A stretch of DNA of 64,000 bases, taken from an uncultured Bellilinea sp. (GTDB lineage: Bacteria; Chloroflexota; Anaerolineae; Anaerolineales; Anaerolineaceae). Below, piece by piece: positions 8,442 through 17,295 of this stretch (position 1 is its first letter; each line of letters starts with the position of its first letter). The stretch spans positions 62,001-126,000 of the forward strand of contig CALHYE010000007.1 of assembly GCA_938040735.1 (NCBI GenBank), read 5' to 3'. The notes under the pieces are model-generated. The model did not search any database. It was given only the letters and a program-made list of their open reading frames with translations, and was not told the origin of the DNA. A program made the position numbers and the translations under genes.

Positions 8442-9711
8442 CCCGCTTTTAACCATCGCCAAAGCCCTGCAGCGCACTGGACGGTTTCGAGTGGTCATTG
8501 CTACAGCGCCTTCCTTTCAAAATCAAGTTCATTCTGCTGGATGTGAATTTGATCGTTTAGAAGTCACTTCAAACGCGAATACAGGTATTGCCGAGAAAAC
8601 CCGCCAGGCAAACCAAGAAAAACGACGGTTAAACCAGTTTTTAAGAGCCACCTATCAAGGCGCAATTCCCACTTTGTGGATGCAGGCCAAACACCGGCTT
8701 TTGGATATGCTGCCCGATCCGCCGCCAATTTACACGCGGATTCAAGAACTTCAGCAACTCTGGCAGCCTTCAATCTACCTCGTTGATCAATTAAATTATG
8801 CGGTCACTTTATCATTGTATGCCTTGGGCTACCCCTTCCTCACTTTCTGCCCCGGCCATCCCACCTACATCCCGGAAGGGGATCAAATCTTCGGTGTGCC
8901 TTACGCATTTCCAACCTCTATCCAACCTTCCGATAGCGAATTGCACAAGCTCAAAAATCTGGCAAGCCAGACTGAGCGAGAATTCACAGCCGTGTTCAAC
9001 CGCTTTTTAGAGCAATCCGCCCCCCATCTTCCTCCGGTAGAAAATGCGTTTCGTTTGTCCTCTTCTCGCGCCATTTTGTTCAATTATCCTGACTTTGGTC
9101 ATTTACACTTGCAGCGAGAAAATCCTACCAAATGGTTTGGCGGTCATTGCTTTTCTCCTAATCCGCCGCTTGATCCGGAATGGCAGGAAATCATCCACGC
9201 AAACAAAATGCGTTTTCCCAAGATCCTGCTCAGTTTTGGCACATTCCTCTCGGCACGCTCGGATGTGATTCAAAAAGTACTGATGTACGTAAAAGAATTT
9301 TTTCCCAATGGTTTATTTATAGCCGCAGTTGGCGGACGCTTAAAAGAATACAGACAATTCCAGAATAACCAAATCATTTTGAGTGAATTTTTACCGCAAA
9401 CCGCTCTTCTGCCTTACATGGATTTCGTCGTTCACCATGGCGGCAACAATACTTTTACCGAAACCCTGTACCATGCTAAGCCAATGCTGATTTTTCCCTT
9501 TTCCAGCGATCAATTTTCGATTGCTCACGACGCAGAAAGTTTTGGCATTGCCAAAGCGCTCGACCCCAACAACTTTGAATTGGAGGAGTTCGAGGGTAAA
9601 ATTGAATCGTTGCTTTCTGGGGAAAACGCATTCTCCATTGAAAAATGGTCAAAGTTCAGCCGGGAACGTGGAGCTTCGTTTCTTGCCAATTCAATTTTGT
9701 CCCTTTTGTAA
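8395..9711 (+). CDS. UGT/CrtX-like glycosyltransferase (GT1/GT28 fold)
   Basis: This 438-residue protein starts with the nucleotide-dependent macrolide/UGT pattern ISPPFYSHFSPLLTIAKAL, reminiscent of zeaxanthin glucosyltransferase CrtX. Near residue 345 it has HHGGNNTFTETLYHAKPML, the family's donor-binding signature, followed by PFSSDQFSIAHDAE. It would transfer a sugar from an activated nucleotide to a small lipophilic acceptor in the cytoplasm or at the membrane. It overlaps the preceding glycosyltransferase by 47 bp and lies in the same run as a lycopene cyclase (12781), so I infer carotenoid glycosylation. This is not proved, since intervening genes are unrelated to pigments. Macrolide or sterol acceptors are alternatives. 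Confidence 0.75.
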   Translation: MKTILIISPPFYSHFSPLLTIAKALQRTGRFRVVIATAPSFQNQVHSAGCEFDRLEVTSNANTGIAEKTRQANQEKRRLNQFLRATYQGAIPTLWMQAKHRLLDMLPDPPPIYTRIQELQQLWQPSIYLVDQLNYAVTLSLYALGYPFLTFCPGHPTYIPEGDQIFGVPYAFPTSIQPSDSELHKLKNLASQTEREFTAVFNRFLEQSAPHLPPVENAFRLSSSRAILFNYPDFGHLHLQRENPTKWFGGHCFSPNPPLDPEWQEIIHANKMRFPKILLSFGTFLSARSDVIQKVLMYVKEFFPNGLFIAAVGGRLKEYRQFQNNQIILSEFLPQTALLPYMDFVVHHGGNNTFTETLYHAKPMLIFPFSSDQFSIAHDAESFGIAKALDPNNFELEEFEGKIESLLSGENAFSIEKWSKFSRERGASFLANSILSLL

Positions 9712-9763
9712 ATCCGCACCACCCCAATATTAAGAAACAATTCATTCAAAAGAGGAGCATTTC

Positions 9764-11782
9764 ATGGCTAAGCGTTTCATCACTGCGGAAGATCTCTACC
9801 GTTTTCAAGTACCTTCCGGTACAGCGATTTCGCCCGACGGAAAACAGGTAATTCTAACCCTGCAGCGGGTGGACAAAAAAACCGAAAAGAAATTTTCCAA
9901 CCTGTGGCTTGTCCCCGTTGAAAACGGTCAGCCCCGTCAATTCACTTACGGCGATCAGAACGATACTCATCCGGTCTGGTCTCCAGATGGCTCGCAAATT
10001 GCGTTCCTTTCCAATCGTCAAAATAAAGATAAGCCGCCGGCTCTGTACCTCATCCCTTTGGGTGGCGGCGAGGCCCATCTTCTGGCTCAGTTGGACGGAG
10101 AAATTGGCGAGATCATTTGGGCGCCGGATGGTAAAAAAATTCTCTGCACCGTCAGAAAAATTGACAAAGAAGTCCTTGAACGACAAAAAAACCCGGACCT
10201 CAAAGATCTCAGCGCCCCTGCGCGACACTATAACCGCTTGTTTTATAAACTGGACGGTTACGGCTATTTGCCCCACGAACGCTGGCATTTGTGGTTAATC
10301 GACTCATCCAGCGGCAAAGCTACCCAATTAACCGACCATCCGATTTGGGACGAAAATTATCCTGACTGGTCTCCAGATGGCAAATGGATTGCCTTCATTT
10401 CCAACCACAGTGATGATCCCGACTCAAATCCGGACCTGGACGATATTTTCCTCATGCCTGCCCGCGGGGGTGAAACCCGCCGGCTGGAAGCGCCCCCCGG
10501 CAACAAATTCTCACTCCGATTTTCGCCAGACGGTAAATGGCTGGCTTATTACGGGCAGGAAGGTATCGGTCAGGGGTTCAAAAATATTGGTCTTTGGGTT
10601 GTTCCAACCGATGGCACGCAATCCGCAAGAAACCTCACCGAAGCGCTGGACTTAAACGTCAGCGCATGGACGATTAACGACATCGGGGGAGCCGTAACCA
10701 ACCCGCCTTTGTGGAGCGCCGATAGTCAAGCCCTATATTTTCCGGTTACGGTACACGGCTCGTCTATCTTGATGAAAATTCAACGGGATGGAACCGGTTT
10801 GGAAACCATCCTCGGTGAAGGCGGCGTATTTCACACTCACACCATCAATCAGGCTGCAGATCGGATCGCAGGTTTATACGGAACATTTTCCGATCCCGGT
10901 CAGGTCATGATCATTGATTTGGTCTCAAAACAACAGCGCATCCTCACCCGATTTAATCGCGAACTGCTCGATAAAATTGACCTTGGGGAAATTGAGGAGG
11001 TCTGGTTTAAAGGGCCGGACAACAACGACCTGCAAGGTTGGATCCTCAAACCGCCTCAATTTGATCCTAACAAAAAATATCCTTCGATCATGGAAATTCA
11101 CGGCGGACCGCTCACCCAATATGGAAAACTTTTCATGCACGAGTTTTACTATCTGGCCGCCCAGGGATTCGTGGTCTATTTTTGCAATCCGCGCGGTGGG
11201 CGCGGCTACGGTGAGCAGCACGCTGCCGCCATCCACGGCAACTGGGGCGACCGCGATTTCGCAGACCTGATGGCTTGGGCAGATTACATGACACAAAAAA
11301 CCTACATAGACACCTCAAAGATGGGGGTAACCGGCGGGAGTTACGGCGGTTACATGACCGTCTGGATTATCGGTCACACCGACCGATTCCGCGCAGCCGT
11401 CACCCAACGATGCGTGAGCAATTTCATCTCCATGTGGGGCTCCAGCGACTTCAATTGGGTATTTCAGCGGGAGCTGAATGACAAGCCACCTTTCGAGGCT
11501 TTGGAATACTACTGGCAGCGCTCCCCCATTGCCCACATTGGCAATGCCAAAACTCCCACGCTGGTCATTCATAACGAAATGGACTTGCGCTGCCCCATCG
11601 AACAAGGAGAACAGGTTTATGTTGCCCTGAAGCGCCTGGGGGTTGACACGGAAATGGTGCGTTTTCCGGAAGAATTTCACGGCCTTTCACGCGGCGGGCG
11701 AACAGACCGGCGCATTTTGCGATTGAATCACATTGTCAGATGGTTCAAAAAATACTTGTCCGATGACAAACAGTTACATTAA
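9764..11782 (+). CDS. S9 family peptidase (prolyl oligopeptidase/acylaminoacyl peptidase type)
   Basis: The 672-residue protein has an N-terminal beta-propeller with repeated SPDGK-type PD40 strands (about residues 20-390) and a C-terminal alpha/beta-hydrolase domain. The catalytic triad can be read as Ser526 in GGSYGGYMT, Asp607 in NEMDLRCP and His639 in EEFHGLSRGG. No signal peptide is seen, so it is likely cytoplasmic and trims short or acylated peptides, since the propeller excludes folded proteins. A GAGG ribosome site (AAAGAGGAGC) lies upstream of the ATG. Its 3' end overlaps the adenosine deaminase start by 20 bp. Confidence 0.92.
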   Translation: MAKRFITAEDLYRFQVPSGTAISPDGKQVILTLQRVDKKTEKKFSNLWLVPVENGQPRQFTYGDQNDTHPVWSPDGSQIAFLSNRQNKDKPPALYLIPLGGGEAHLLAQLDGEIGEIIWAPDGKKILCTVRKIDKEVLERQKNPDLKDLSAPARHYNRLFYKLDGYGYLPHERWHLWLIDSSSGKATQLTDHPIWDENYPDWSPDGKWIAFISNHSDDPDSNPDLDDIFLMPARGGETRRLEAPPGNKFSLRFSPDGKWLAYYGQEGIGQGFKNIGLWVVPTDGTQSARNLTEALDLNVSAWTINDIGGAVTNPPLWSADSQALYFPVTVHGSSILMKIQRDGTGLETILGEGGVFHTHTINQAADRIAGLYGTFSDPGQVMIIDLVSKQQRILTRFNRELLDKIDLGEIEEVWFKGPDNNDLQGWILKPPQFDPNKKYPSIMEIHGGPLTQYGKLFMHEFYYLAAQGFVVYFCNPRGGRGYGEQHAAAIHGNWGDRDFADLMAWADYMTQKTYIDTSKMGVTGGSYGGYMTVWIIGHTDRFRAAVTQRCVSNFISMWGSSDFNWVFQRELNDKPPFEALEYYWQRSPIAHIGNAKTPTLVIHNEMDLRCPIEQGEQVYVALKRLGVDTEMVRFPEEFHGLSRGGRTDRRILRLNHIVRWFKKYLSDDKQLH

Positions 11783-12794
11783 TCCCAATTTTCCACTGAT
11801 TGATCTTCACCGTCATCTCGACGGCAGCCTTCGACTGGAAACCATTTTGGATTTGGGGCTTACTTATGGTTTGCCCCTCCCTGCACAAGACATTGAAGGC
11901 TTGCGTCCTTATGTTCAGGTTACCGACTCTCAGCCGGGGGTGATGGCATTCATTGCCCGCTTTGAATGGATGACCAAAATCCTTGTCAATGAAGATGCCT
12001 GCAACCGGGTGGCCTATGAATGCGTCGAGGATTTGAGAAAAGAAGGCATTGATTATGCCGAACTGCGCTTTTCCCCCTGGTTCATGGCGGAAACCCATCA
12101 ACTTGACCCCGCGGCGGTCATAGATGCTGTGGTGGACGGTGTCCGCTCAGCCAGCCGCGATACCGGTATTCCCATCAATCTGATTGGCATTCTCAGCCGC
12201 ACATACGGCCCGGAGATCTGCCATCAGGAACTGGCAGCCATCCTTGCCAGACGCGAGGCATTTGTGGCAGTTGATTTGGCGGGTGATGAGGCAAACTTTC
12301 CCGCCGAATGGTATCAGTCTCATTTTGCTTTAGTCCGCAATGCTGGTCTGCATGTTACCGTGCATGCAGGTGAAGCCGCTGGCTCTGCGAGTATCTGGCA
12401 AGCCGTTAACCTCTTGGGAGCGGAACGGATCGGTCACGCCGTATCGGCGCAAACCGATGAAGCGCTGTTGGATTTCTTGGCACAAAAACGGATCGCCGTT
12501 GAAGTCAACTTGACCAGCAATGTTCAAACCTCAACGGTAAAAAGTTACGCCGAGCATCCGGTCCGACTTTTTCTCGACAGACAGGTCTGCGCCACCTTAA
12601 ACACCGATGACCCCGGGATCAGCGCGATAACTTTGCCGTATGAATACAATGTTGCAGCGCCGCAAGCCGGCCTTTCTCAGAAACAAATCTGGCAATTACA
12701 ACAAAACGCACTGGAGGCGTCTTTCCTCACACCTCAGGAAAAATTAGAATTGGCTTCAAAGAAAGGCTCATCAAAATCCCATGGAGATTTTTGA
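11763..12794 (+). CDS. add: Adenosine deaminase
   Basis: This 343-residue metal-dependent hydrolase converts adenosine (and deoxyadenosine) to inosine. The zinc-site motifs of the family are present: DLHRHLDGSLR near the N-terminus, HAGEAAG in the middle (His and the catalytic Glu), ERIGHA, and NTDDPGIS near the C-terminus for the metal-bound Asp pair. The ATG at 11763 is taken as the start because it places DLHRHLDGS at the usual distance; a TTG at 11733 is possible. It overlaps both neighbours (20 bp with the S9 peptidase, 14 bp with the lycopene cyclase). It fits with the nucleoside-type transporter and xanthine dehydrogenase at the start of the window as a purine-salvage route. Confidence 0.9.
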   Translation: MTNSYINPNFPLIDLHRHLDGSLRLETILDLGLTYGLPLPAQDIEGLRPYVQVTDSQPGVMAFIARFEWMTKILVNEDACNRVAYECVEDLRKEGIDYAELRFSPWFMAETHQLDPAAVIDAVVDGVRSASRDTGIPINLIGILSRTYGPEICHQELAAILARREAFVAVDLAGDEANFPAEWYQSHFALVRNAGLHVTVHAGEAAGSASIWQAVNLLGAERIGHAVSAQTDEALLDFLAQKRIAVEVNLTSNVQTSTVKSYAEHPVRLFLDRQVCATLNTDDPGISAITLPYEYNVAAPQAGLSQKQIWQLQQNALEASFLTPQEKLELASKKGSSKSHGDF

Positions 12795-13935
12795 CTACAT
12801 TCTCGCCGGCGGCGGCGCCGCCGGCTTGAGTTTGGCAATTCGTCTGATCCAAACCTTTCCCAACAAAAAAATCTTAGTCCTTGATCGAGCCCCAAAGCGA
12901 ACCAATGACCGTACTTGGTGTTTCTGGTCTGTCCATCCAAGCCCTTATCCCAACGCCACTCTTTGCACCTGGGAAAAGCTGGCTTTCTTCGGCACAAACT
13001 TTTCAAAAATCTTCACCCTTTCTCCCTACCGCTATTACCTGATTCGCGGGATTGACTTTTATCGCTATGCCTATGACCTTTTGAACGCTTGCCCCAATGT
13101 CCGTTTTGAATATGGCGAGATCGGCGGCATCCATGAAGACGAAAATTCCGCCTCGGTTTACATCAATGGATTGCATTTTCAAGGAGAATGGGTATTCAGC
13201 AGCCTTTACGACCCGGGCAAGATCAAAACAGACCCCAAAAGATTTCATTATCTCAAACAACATTTTCGTGGTTGGGAAATTCAAACTGGCGCTCCCTGTT
13301 TTGACCCTCAATTACCGACCCTTTTTGACTTTCGCACCCCCCAGAAGGGGCAAATGCGCTTTATGTACGTTCTCCCCTTTTCAGAACGGGAAGCGCTGGT
13401 GGAGTACACCCTGTTTTCGCCATCATTATTAACCAGTGAAGAATATGATCAGGCTCTTGAGGATTACATCAGAGAGGTTTTGAAAATCAGCGAATACGAG
13501 ATTAAAGCGGTTGAAAACGGCATAATTCCAATGTCCGATCAACCCTTGCCGCGTCAACTTGGGAAACGCATTTTAGCCATTGGCACACTGGGCGGACGGG
13601 TGAAGCCGTCCAGCGGTTACGCCTTTTACCGAATACAGAAGGACAGCGACGCAATCATCCATTCGCTTATCCAGAATGGTCATCCCTTAAACCTTCCTCA
13701 ATCGCCAGCCCGATACCGCCTGTTTGACAGCATCATGCTGCAAGTGATGCTGCGCCATGGTGATGAGATGCACCGTATCTTTACCCAACTGTTTCGCAAC
13801 AATCCAATTCAGCGCGTGTTTGGATTTCTGGACGAAGATCAAACCTTCCTTCAAGACCTCAAAATCCTTGCATCCTTACCGCCGCTCCCGTTTACTAAAT
13901 CCCTGCTGCGGTTGAAACTTTTAGGCAAGGTCTGA
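12781..13935 (+). CDS. Lycopene cyclase (CrtY/CrtL family)
   Basis: The 384-residue protein begins with a dinucleotide-binding motif (ILAGGGAAGLSLA) followed by the cyclase signature NDRTWCFW, typical of CrtY-type lycopene beta-cyclases that use reduced FAD to cyclise the psi end groups of lycopene. Further family features are the GTLGGRVKPSSGYAF segment near residue 276, the FDSIML segment near the C-terminus and the PMSDQPLP region. It overlaps adenosine deaminase by 14 bp. No phytoene synthase or desaturase is in the window, so the rest of the pathway must be elsewhere. Its presence implies that the organism makes cyclic carotenoids. Whether it acts at one or both ends of lycopene cannot be read from sequence. 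Confidence 0.85.
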   Translation: MEIFDYILAGGGAAGLSLAIRLIQTFPNKKILVLDRAPKRTNDRTWCFWSVHPSPYPNATLCTWEKLAFFGTNFSKIFTLSPYRYYLIRGIDFYRYAYDLLNACPNVRFEYGEIGGIHEDENSASVYINGLHFQGEWVFSSLYDPGKIKTDPKRFHYLKQHFRGWEIQTGAPCFDPQLPTLFDFRTPQKGQMRFMYVLPFSEREALVEYTLFSPSLLTSEEYDQALEDYIREVLKISEYEIKAVENGIIPMSDQPLPRQLGKRILAIGTLGGRVKPSSGYAFYRIQKDSDAIIHSLIQNGHPLNLPQSPARYRLFDSIMLQVMLRHGDEMHRIFTQLFRNNPIQRVFGFLDEDQTFLQDLKILASLPPLPFTKSLLRLKLLGKV

Positions 13936-13940
13936 TCGGT

Positions 13941-14747
13941 TTATGGCAAGTTGAAAATATCCCTCAAAGTGTTGACCAGAATTCCCAGGTATTCCTTGAG
14001 GCTGGAGGTAGTCATCGAGAGATAACCTGCATTCGGTAAGAGATTAATCAACTGAGCCGGCAAGTTGAGTTGCCACAAACTCTGCCATTCCGCATCGGTG
14101 ATCGAATAATCCGCCGGTGAGGGAATAACTTCAATCCCCTCTGCCCGAAATAAATAAACTGAACGAGGCATGTGCTGCGCTGATGTGACCAAAATCACTT
14201 TCTCAAACCCCTTTTCCTTCAAGATGCGGGTAGAAAAACGAACATCTTCGGCAGTATTTTTAGATCGATCCTGCAAAATCAGCGCCGTATCTGGAACACC
14301 CATAAACTGCATTAACTCTTTCATCTCAAATGCCGGCGTAGTCGTTCGAGAGGACAGCCATTCAATATTTCCCCCGCTCAATAATAGATAAGGGGCAATT
14401 CCCTGACGATAAAGCCGAGCGGCATGAATGACCCGATCGCCAGCCCCGTTCACCTCTACCCAACTACGCGGCGCATCAAACGACTCGGTTCCCCCGCCAA
14501 GCACAAGAATCACATCGGCCTGCGGCATTTCGGCGGGGGGATTTATCGTCCTCTCCAGCGAGTAAGTCAATCCGAAGGCCACCCAGCGATTTCCACCCAG
14601 CCAGAGCAAGACAAGCGCGAGAGCCGTCAACCTCTTTTGCCAACTTGACGAAAAACGAACAACCAGACTTAACAGGATCAACAGGCAAGCCAAACCTAGA
14701 GGATAGACCAACAAAGGTAAAAATTTTGAAAGAAACACAAACATCAT
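13941..14747 (-). CDS. YdcF/ElyC-family (DUF218) membrane protein
   Basis: This 268-residue protein has two N-terminal membrane helices (about 5-25 and 33-53) followed by the DUF218 domain with VILVLGGGTES, YLLLSGGNIEW, DRSKNTAEDVRFS and VTSAQHMPRS, the pattern of YdcF and of ElyC/SanA-like envelope proteins. ElyC affects peptidoglycan precursor lipid metabolism in Escherichia coli; the molecular activity of the family remains poorly defined. I choose the ATG at 14747, since AGGAG lies 6 bp upstream; an upstream in-frame ATG at 14798 lacks support. It converges with the lycopene cyclase, leaving only 5 bp, with no obvious terminator between them. Confidence 0.85.
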   Translation of the reverse strand: MMFVFLSKFLPLLVYPLGLACLLILLSLVVRFSSSWQKRLTALALVLLWLGGNRWVAFGLTYSLERTINPPAEMPQADVILVLGGGTESFDAPRSWVEVNGAGDRVIHAARLYRQGIAPYLLLSGGNIEWLSSRTTTPAFEMKELMQFMGVPDTALILQDRSKNTAEDVRFSTRILKEKGFEKVILVTSAQHMPRSVYLFRAEGIEVIPSPADYSITDAEWQSLWQLNLPAQLINLLPNAGYLSMTTSSLKEYLGILVNTLRDIFNLP

Positions 14748-14857
14748 TCCACGCTCCTGTGATGGCTGTCTTAAGTCCTCGAACCATACACATTGCAAGC
14801 TATACCAACTTGTTTTATGATACCCTTAACATGTAATTCATTGAAGGAATCGTAAAA

Positions 14858-15643
14858 ATGAAAACAATTCGTTGGTTAAACCTGATGACGCTCGTGTTCA
14901 CCATTGTTGTCAACTCCCTTGCAAACGCATTACCCATCAACAACCGCACAACGGGTGAAATATCCGATTCGTTCCCGGTTTTATTCACCCCCGCTGGTTA
15001 TGTTTTTGCCATTTGGGGATTAATTTACCTCTCGCTGATTGGGTTTGCCATCTACCAAATTCTCCCCTCACAACAGAAAAACCCCCTCATCCCTCGGATT
15101 GGCGGCTGGTTCATTGCCGCCAACCTCTTCAATGGCGCCTGGATTTTTGCCTGGCATTACGGCTTAATTCCCCTTTCCATGGTGTTGATGATTGGCCTGC
15201 TGGCTTCATTGCTGGTGATTTACCTTCGTCTAGGGATTGGGGTTCAGGAAGTCTCGCCCATTGATCGAAATTTAATTCATTTTCCATTCAGTTTATACCT
15301 TGGCTGGATTTCCGTTGCTACCATCGCCAACGCGAGCGTCCTCCTCTATACCATGAATTGGGACGGATTTCGCCTCTCGGCCGAGGTTTGGACTTCAATG
15401 GTGATCATTGTTGGCGGTCTACTGGCATCTGCCATGATCCGCTTTCGAAATGCAATCGCCTACCCGCTGGTCATCGTCTGGGCATTCTCCGGAATTCTTT
15501 TCAAAGCGGGTGGCTCTGAACGGATTGCAAATGTTGCGGGATCAGTCGCAGTACTCATCCTGATTTTCCTGCTGTATTCCATGCTGCGGGCGCGTCAAAT
15601 GAAACTTATCACAAGCCGGATCAATCGTGAAAATTTGCGCTAA
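14858..15643 (+). CDS. TspO/MBR-related tryptophan-rich membrane protein
   Basis: The 261-residue protein is almost entirely hydrophobic, with about seven to eight predicted membrane helices. Segments such as FTPAGYVFAIWGLIYLSL and NGAWIFAWHYGLIPLS match the tryptophan-rich TspO/MBR-like family, in which the WG(L/I)IY and W-rich helices line a tetrapyrrole-binding pocket. It is longer than the classical five-helix TspO (about 160 residues) and belongs to the long variant common in many bacteria. In Rhodobacter, TspO modulates expression of carotenoid and tetrapyrrole genes; the nearby lycopene cyclase makes a related role conceivable but unproven. It is divergent from the YdcF gene and is probably transcribed on its own. 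Confidence 0.75.
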   Translation: MKTIRWLNLMTLVFTIVVNSLANALPINNRTTGEISDSFPVLFTPAGYVFAIWGLIYLSLIGFAIYQILPSQQKNPLIPRIGGWFIAANLFNGAWIFAWHYGLIPLSMVLMIGLLASLLVIYLRLGIGVQEVSPIDRNLIHFPFSLYLGWISVATIANASVLLYTMNWDGFRLSAEVWTSMVIIVGGLLASAMIRFRNAIAYPLVIVWAFSGILFKAGGSERIANVAGSVAVLILIFLLYSMLRARQMKLITSRINRENLR

Positions 15644-15659
15644 TCCGCCAATTCTCGGT

Positions 15660-15665
15660 TATAAT
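15660..15665 (+). promoter_or_regulatory. -10 box for phosphoglycerate mutase
   Basis: A perfect TATAAT lies 47 bp before the ATG of the mutase gene. No good -35 box is visible at 16-18 bp. Confidence 0.35.
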
Positions 15666-15712
15666 CTTTTCAGATATTTTGCAACCAAATTAGAATTGAT
15701 CAGGAGTAAGCC

Positions 15713-16468
15713 ATGAAAGAGAACCTTGTTCTTGTGCGCCATGGGCAAAGCCTTTGGAATCTGGAGAATCGGTTTACCGGCTGGACAGATGTTGACCTGA
15801 CCGACATCGGCAAAGAGGAAGCCCGACTTGCCGGTCAGCAAATGCTGGCGGAAAAATTCACCTTCGATTTCGTATTTACTTCGGTGCTTAAGCGCGCAAT
15901 TCGCACCCTTTGGATCATTTTAGACGAGATGGATTTAATGTGGCTGCCGGTTGAACGTGCCTGGCAGTTGAACGAACGACACTACGGCGCTTTGCAGGGC
16001 TTGAACAAAGCCGAGACAGCCGCAAAATACGGGAATGAACAGGTACATATCTGGCGGCGAAGTTACGCAACTCCCCCGCCTGCTCTTTCGTTAGATGATC
16101 CCCGCCACCCGCGCTTTGACCCTCGCTATTCTAAGGTTGATCCCGCCTTATTGCCTTCCACCGAGTCGCTGAAAATGACTCTGGAAAGGGTGATGCCATA
16201 CTGGAATGAGAAAATTGTCCCGCGATTGAAAGCGGGCGAAAAAATCCTGATCGTTGCCCACGGTAACAGCCTGCGGGCGTTGGTCAAGTACCTTGATCAA
16301 ATTTCCGACGAAGACATTACCGAATTGAACATCCCCACCGGCATCCCGCTCGCCTATCAACTTGACGATCAACTCAATGTAATATCTCGCCGCTATCTGG
16401 CAGATGAAGAAGCCGTTAAAGCCGCCGCCGAGGCTGTTGCGCGACAGGGTTTGGCTAAAAAGGAATAA
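15713..16468 (+). CDS. gpmA: 2,3-bisphosphoglycerate-dependent phosphoglycerate mutase
   Basis: The 251-residue protein interconverts 3- and 2-phosphoglycerate in glycolysis and gluconeogenesis. It starts with the histidine-phosphatase signature [10 protein letters not shown], where His10 is the phospho-acceptor, continues with [11 protein letters not shown] and the substrate loop [18 protein letters not shown], and has the second catalytic histidine in [17 protein letters not shown]. Length and motif order equal those of the cofactor-dependent GpmA enzymes. It has GGAG eight bases before the ATG, stands alone behind its own -10 box, and is closed by a strong bidirectional terminator. Confidence 0.95.
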   Translation: MKENLVLVRHGQSLWNLENRFTGWTDVDLTDIGKEEARLAGQQMLAEKFTFDFVFTSVLKRAIRTLWIILDEMDLMWLPVERAWQLNERHYGALQGLNKAETAAKYGNEQVHIWRRSYATPPPALSLDDPRHPRFDPRYSKVDPALLPSTESLKMTLERVMPYWNEKIVPRLKAGEKILIVAHGNSLRALVKYLDQISDEDITELNIPTGIPLAYQLDDQLNVISRRYLADEEAVKAAAEAVARQGLAKKE

Positions 16469-16488
16469 ATTTTAACTTTGAAGTCAAC

Positions 16489-16528
16489 ACCAAAACGGCT
16501 GCCGGGTCAAAGGAGCAGCCGTTTTGGT
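16489..16528. terminator. Bidirectional terminator between gpmA and the hydroxylase gene
   Basis: A perfect 14-bp stem (16489-16502 with 16515-16528) surrounds a 12-nt loop, with A/T-rich ends (ACCAAAA...TTTTGGT) that give a U-run in both directions. The flanking genes converge on it. Confidence 0.8.
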
Positions 16529-16542
16529 ATCTATAAACACAA

Positions 16543-17178
16543 TTAATCTCCCCGAGTTCCAAAAACATAATCCCATAACGGGGAGGAAACCCCGAAGCGT
16601 TGGTTAGGGGTCTTATAATGGTGCCGCATGTGGTGGCGTTTTAGCGCCTTCAAAACTCCGCTTCGCATCGGCCAGTGGTGAGTAGCATAATGAGTCATGT
16701 CGTACATCAAGTAACCTATGATGAATCCGGAAAAAACCAGTGCCGTCATAAACGGCGTCTGGAAGAAAACCTCAAACAACAAGTGATAGATACCATAGAA
16801 TACCAGCGCCAATGGCACGCTGACCACCGGCGGCATCACCAGACGGGTTTTACATTGAGGTTGTTCATGATGAACGCCATGGAAGAGATAAAATATTTTC
16901 TCTTGCTGAGGCGTTTTGGGCTTATAGTGAAAAATAAACCGATGCAGCAGATACTCCGCCAGAGTCCACAAAAAAAGCCCCAAAAAGAAACCCAACGGAA
17001 TAAAAACTGCAGAAACCAGCGAAGGCTTGATCAAAATTCCCCGCACAAAGAAAAATACAGCCACCGGCAGCCAAATAATGACCACCACAACCGGCGAAAT
17101 GTGGGTAAAGAATTCCAGAAAATCGGATTTGAACAGGCGTATCGGTTCATCGCTGTGATTAATCTTAATGGTGTCCAT
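16543..17178 (-). CDS. Fatty acid hydroxylase superfamily protein (FA2H/Scs7-like)
   Basis: This 211-residue integral membrane protein has four hydrophobic segments and the histidine clusters of the di-metal sterol desaturase/fatty acid hydroxylase superfamily: HRFIFH, HGVHH, YDMTHYATHH and HHMRHH. The order and spacing, with LVMPPVVSVPLAL between the second and third cluster, match the FA2H/Scs7 branch, which 2-hydroxylates long-chain fatty acids (in sphingolipids in eukaryotes), rather than the shorter carotene hydroxylase CrtZ. The reaction needs O2, which is notable if the host is mainly anaerobic. I place the start at the ATG at 17178 because AAGGTG lies 6 bp upstream; a GTG three codons earlier is possible. 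Confidence 0.8.
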   Translation of the reverse strand: MDTIKINHSDEPIRLFKSDFLEFFTHISPVVVVIIWLPVAVFFFVRGILIKPSLVSAVFIPLGFFLGLFLWTLAEYLLHRFIFHYKPKTPQQEKIFYLFHGVHHEQPQCKTRLVMPPVVSVPLALVFYGIYHLLFEVFFQTPFMTALVFSGFIIGYLMYDMTHYATHHWPMRSGVLKALKRHHMRHHYKTPNQRFGVSSPLWDYVFGTRGD

Positions 17179-17257
17179 AAATTTCACCTTACGAAATGGA
17201 ATTATTGGATAAATTTAGGGGTGATTTTAGTGGAGTATATCATAAGATGAATCGGTA

Positions 17258-17263
17258 TATAAT
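17258..17263 (+). promoter_or_regulatory. -10 box before membrane protein gene
   Basis: TATAAT within TATATAAT lies 33 bp before the GTG start at 17296. I see no clear -35 box. Confidence 0.3.
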
Positions 17264-17295
17264 ACCGTTGAGGCGTCCAAAAAGGATGATTATCC

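Noticed and set aside
11733-11762. Earlier TTG start for adenosine deaminase
   Set aside because: It deepens the overlap with the peptidase gene and adds residues not expected before the DLHRHLDGS motif.
16543-17178. Carotene hydroxylase CrtZ
   Set aside because: It would fit the lycopene cyclase, but the spacing of the His clusters, the size and the MPPVVS segment fit the FA2H branch.
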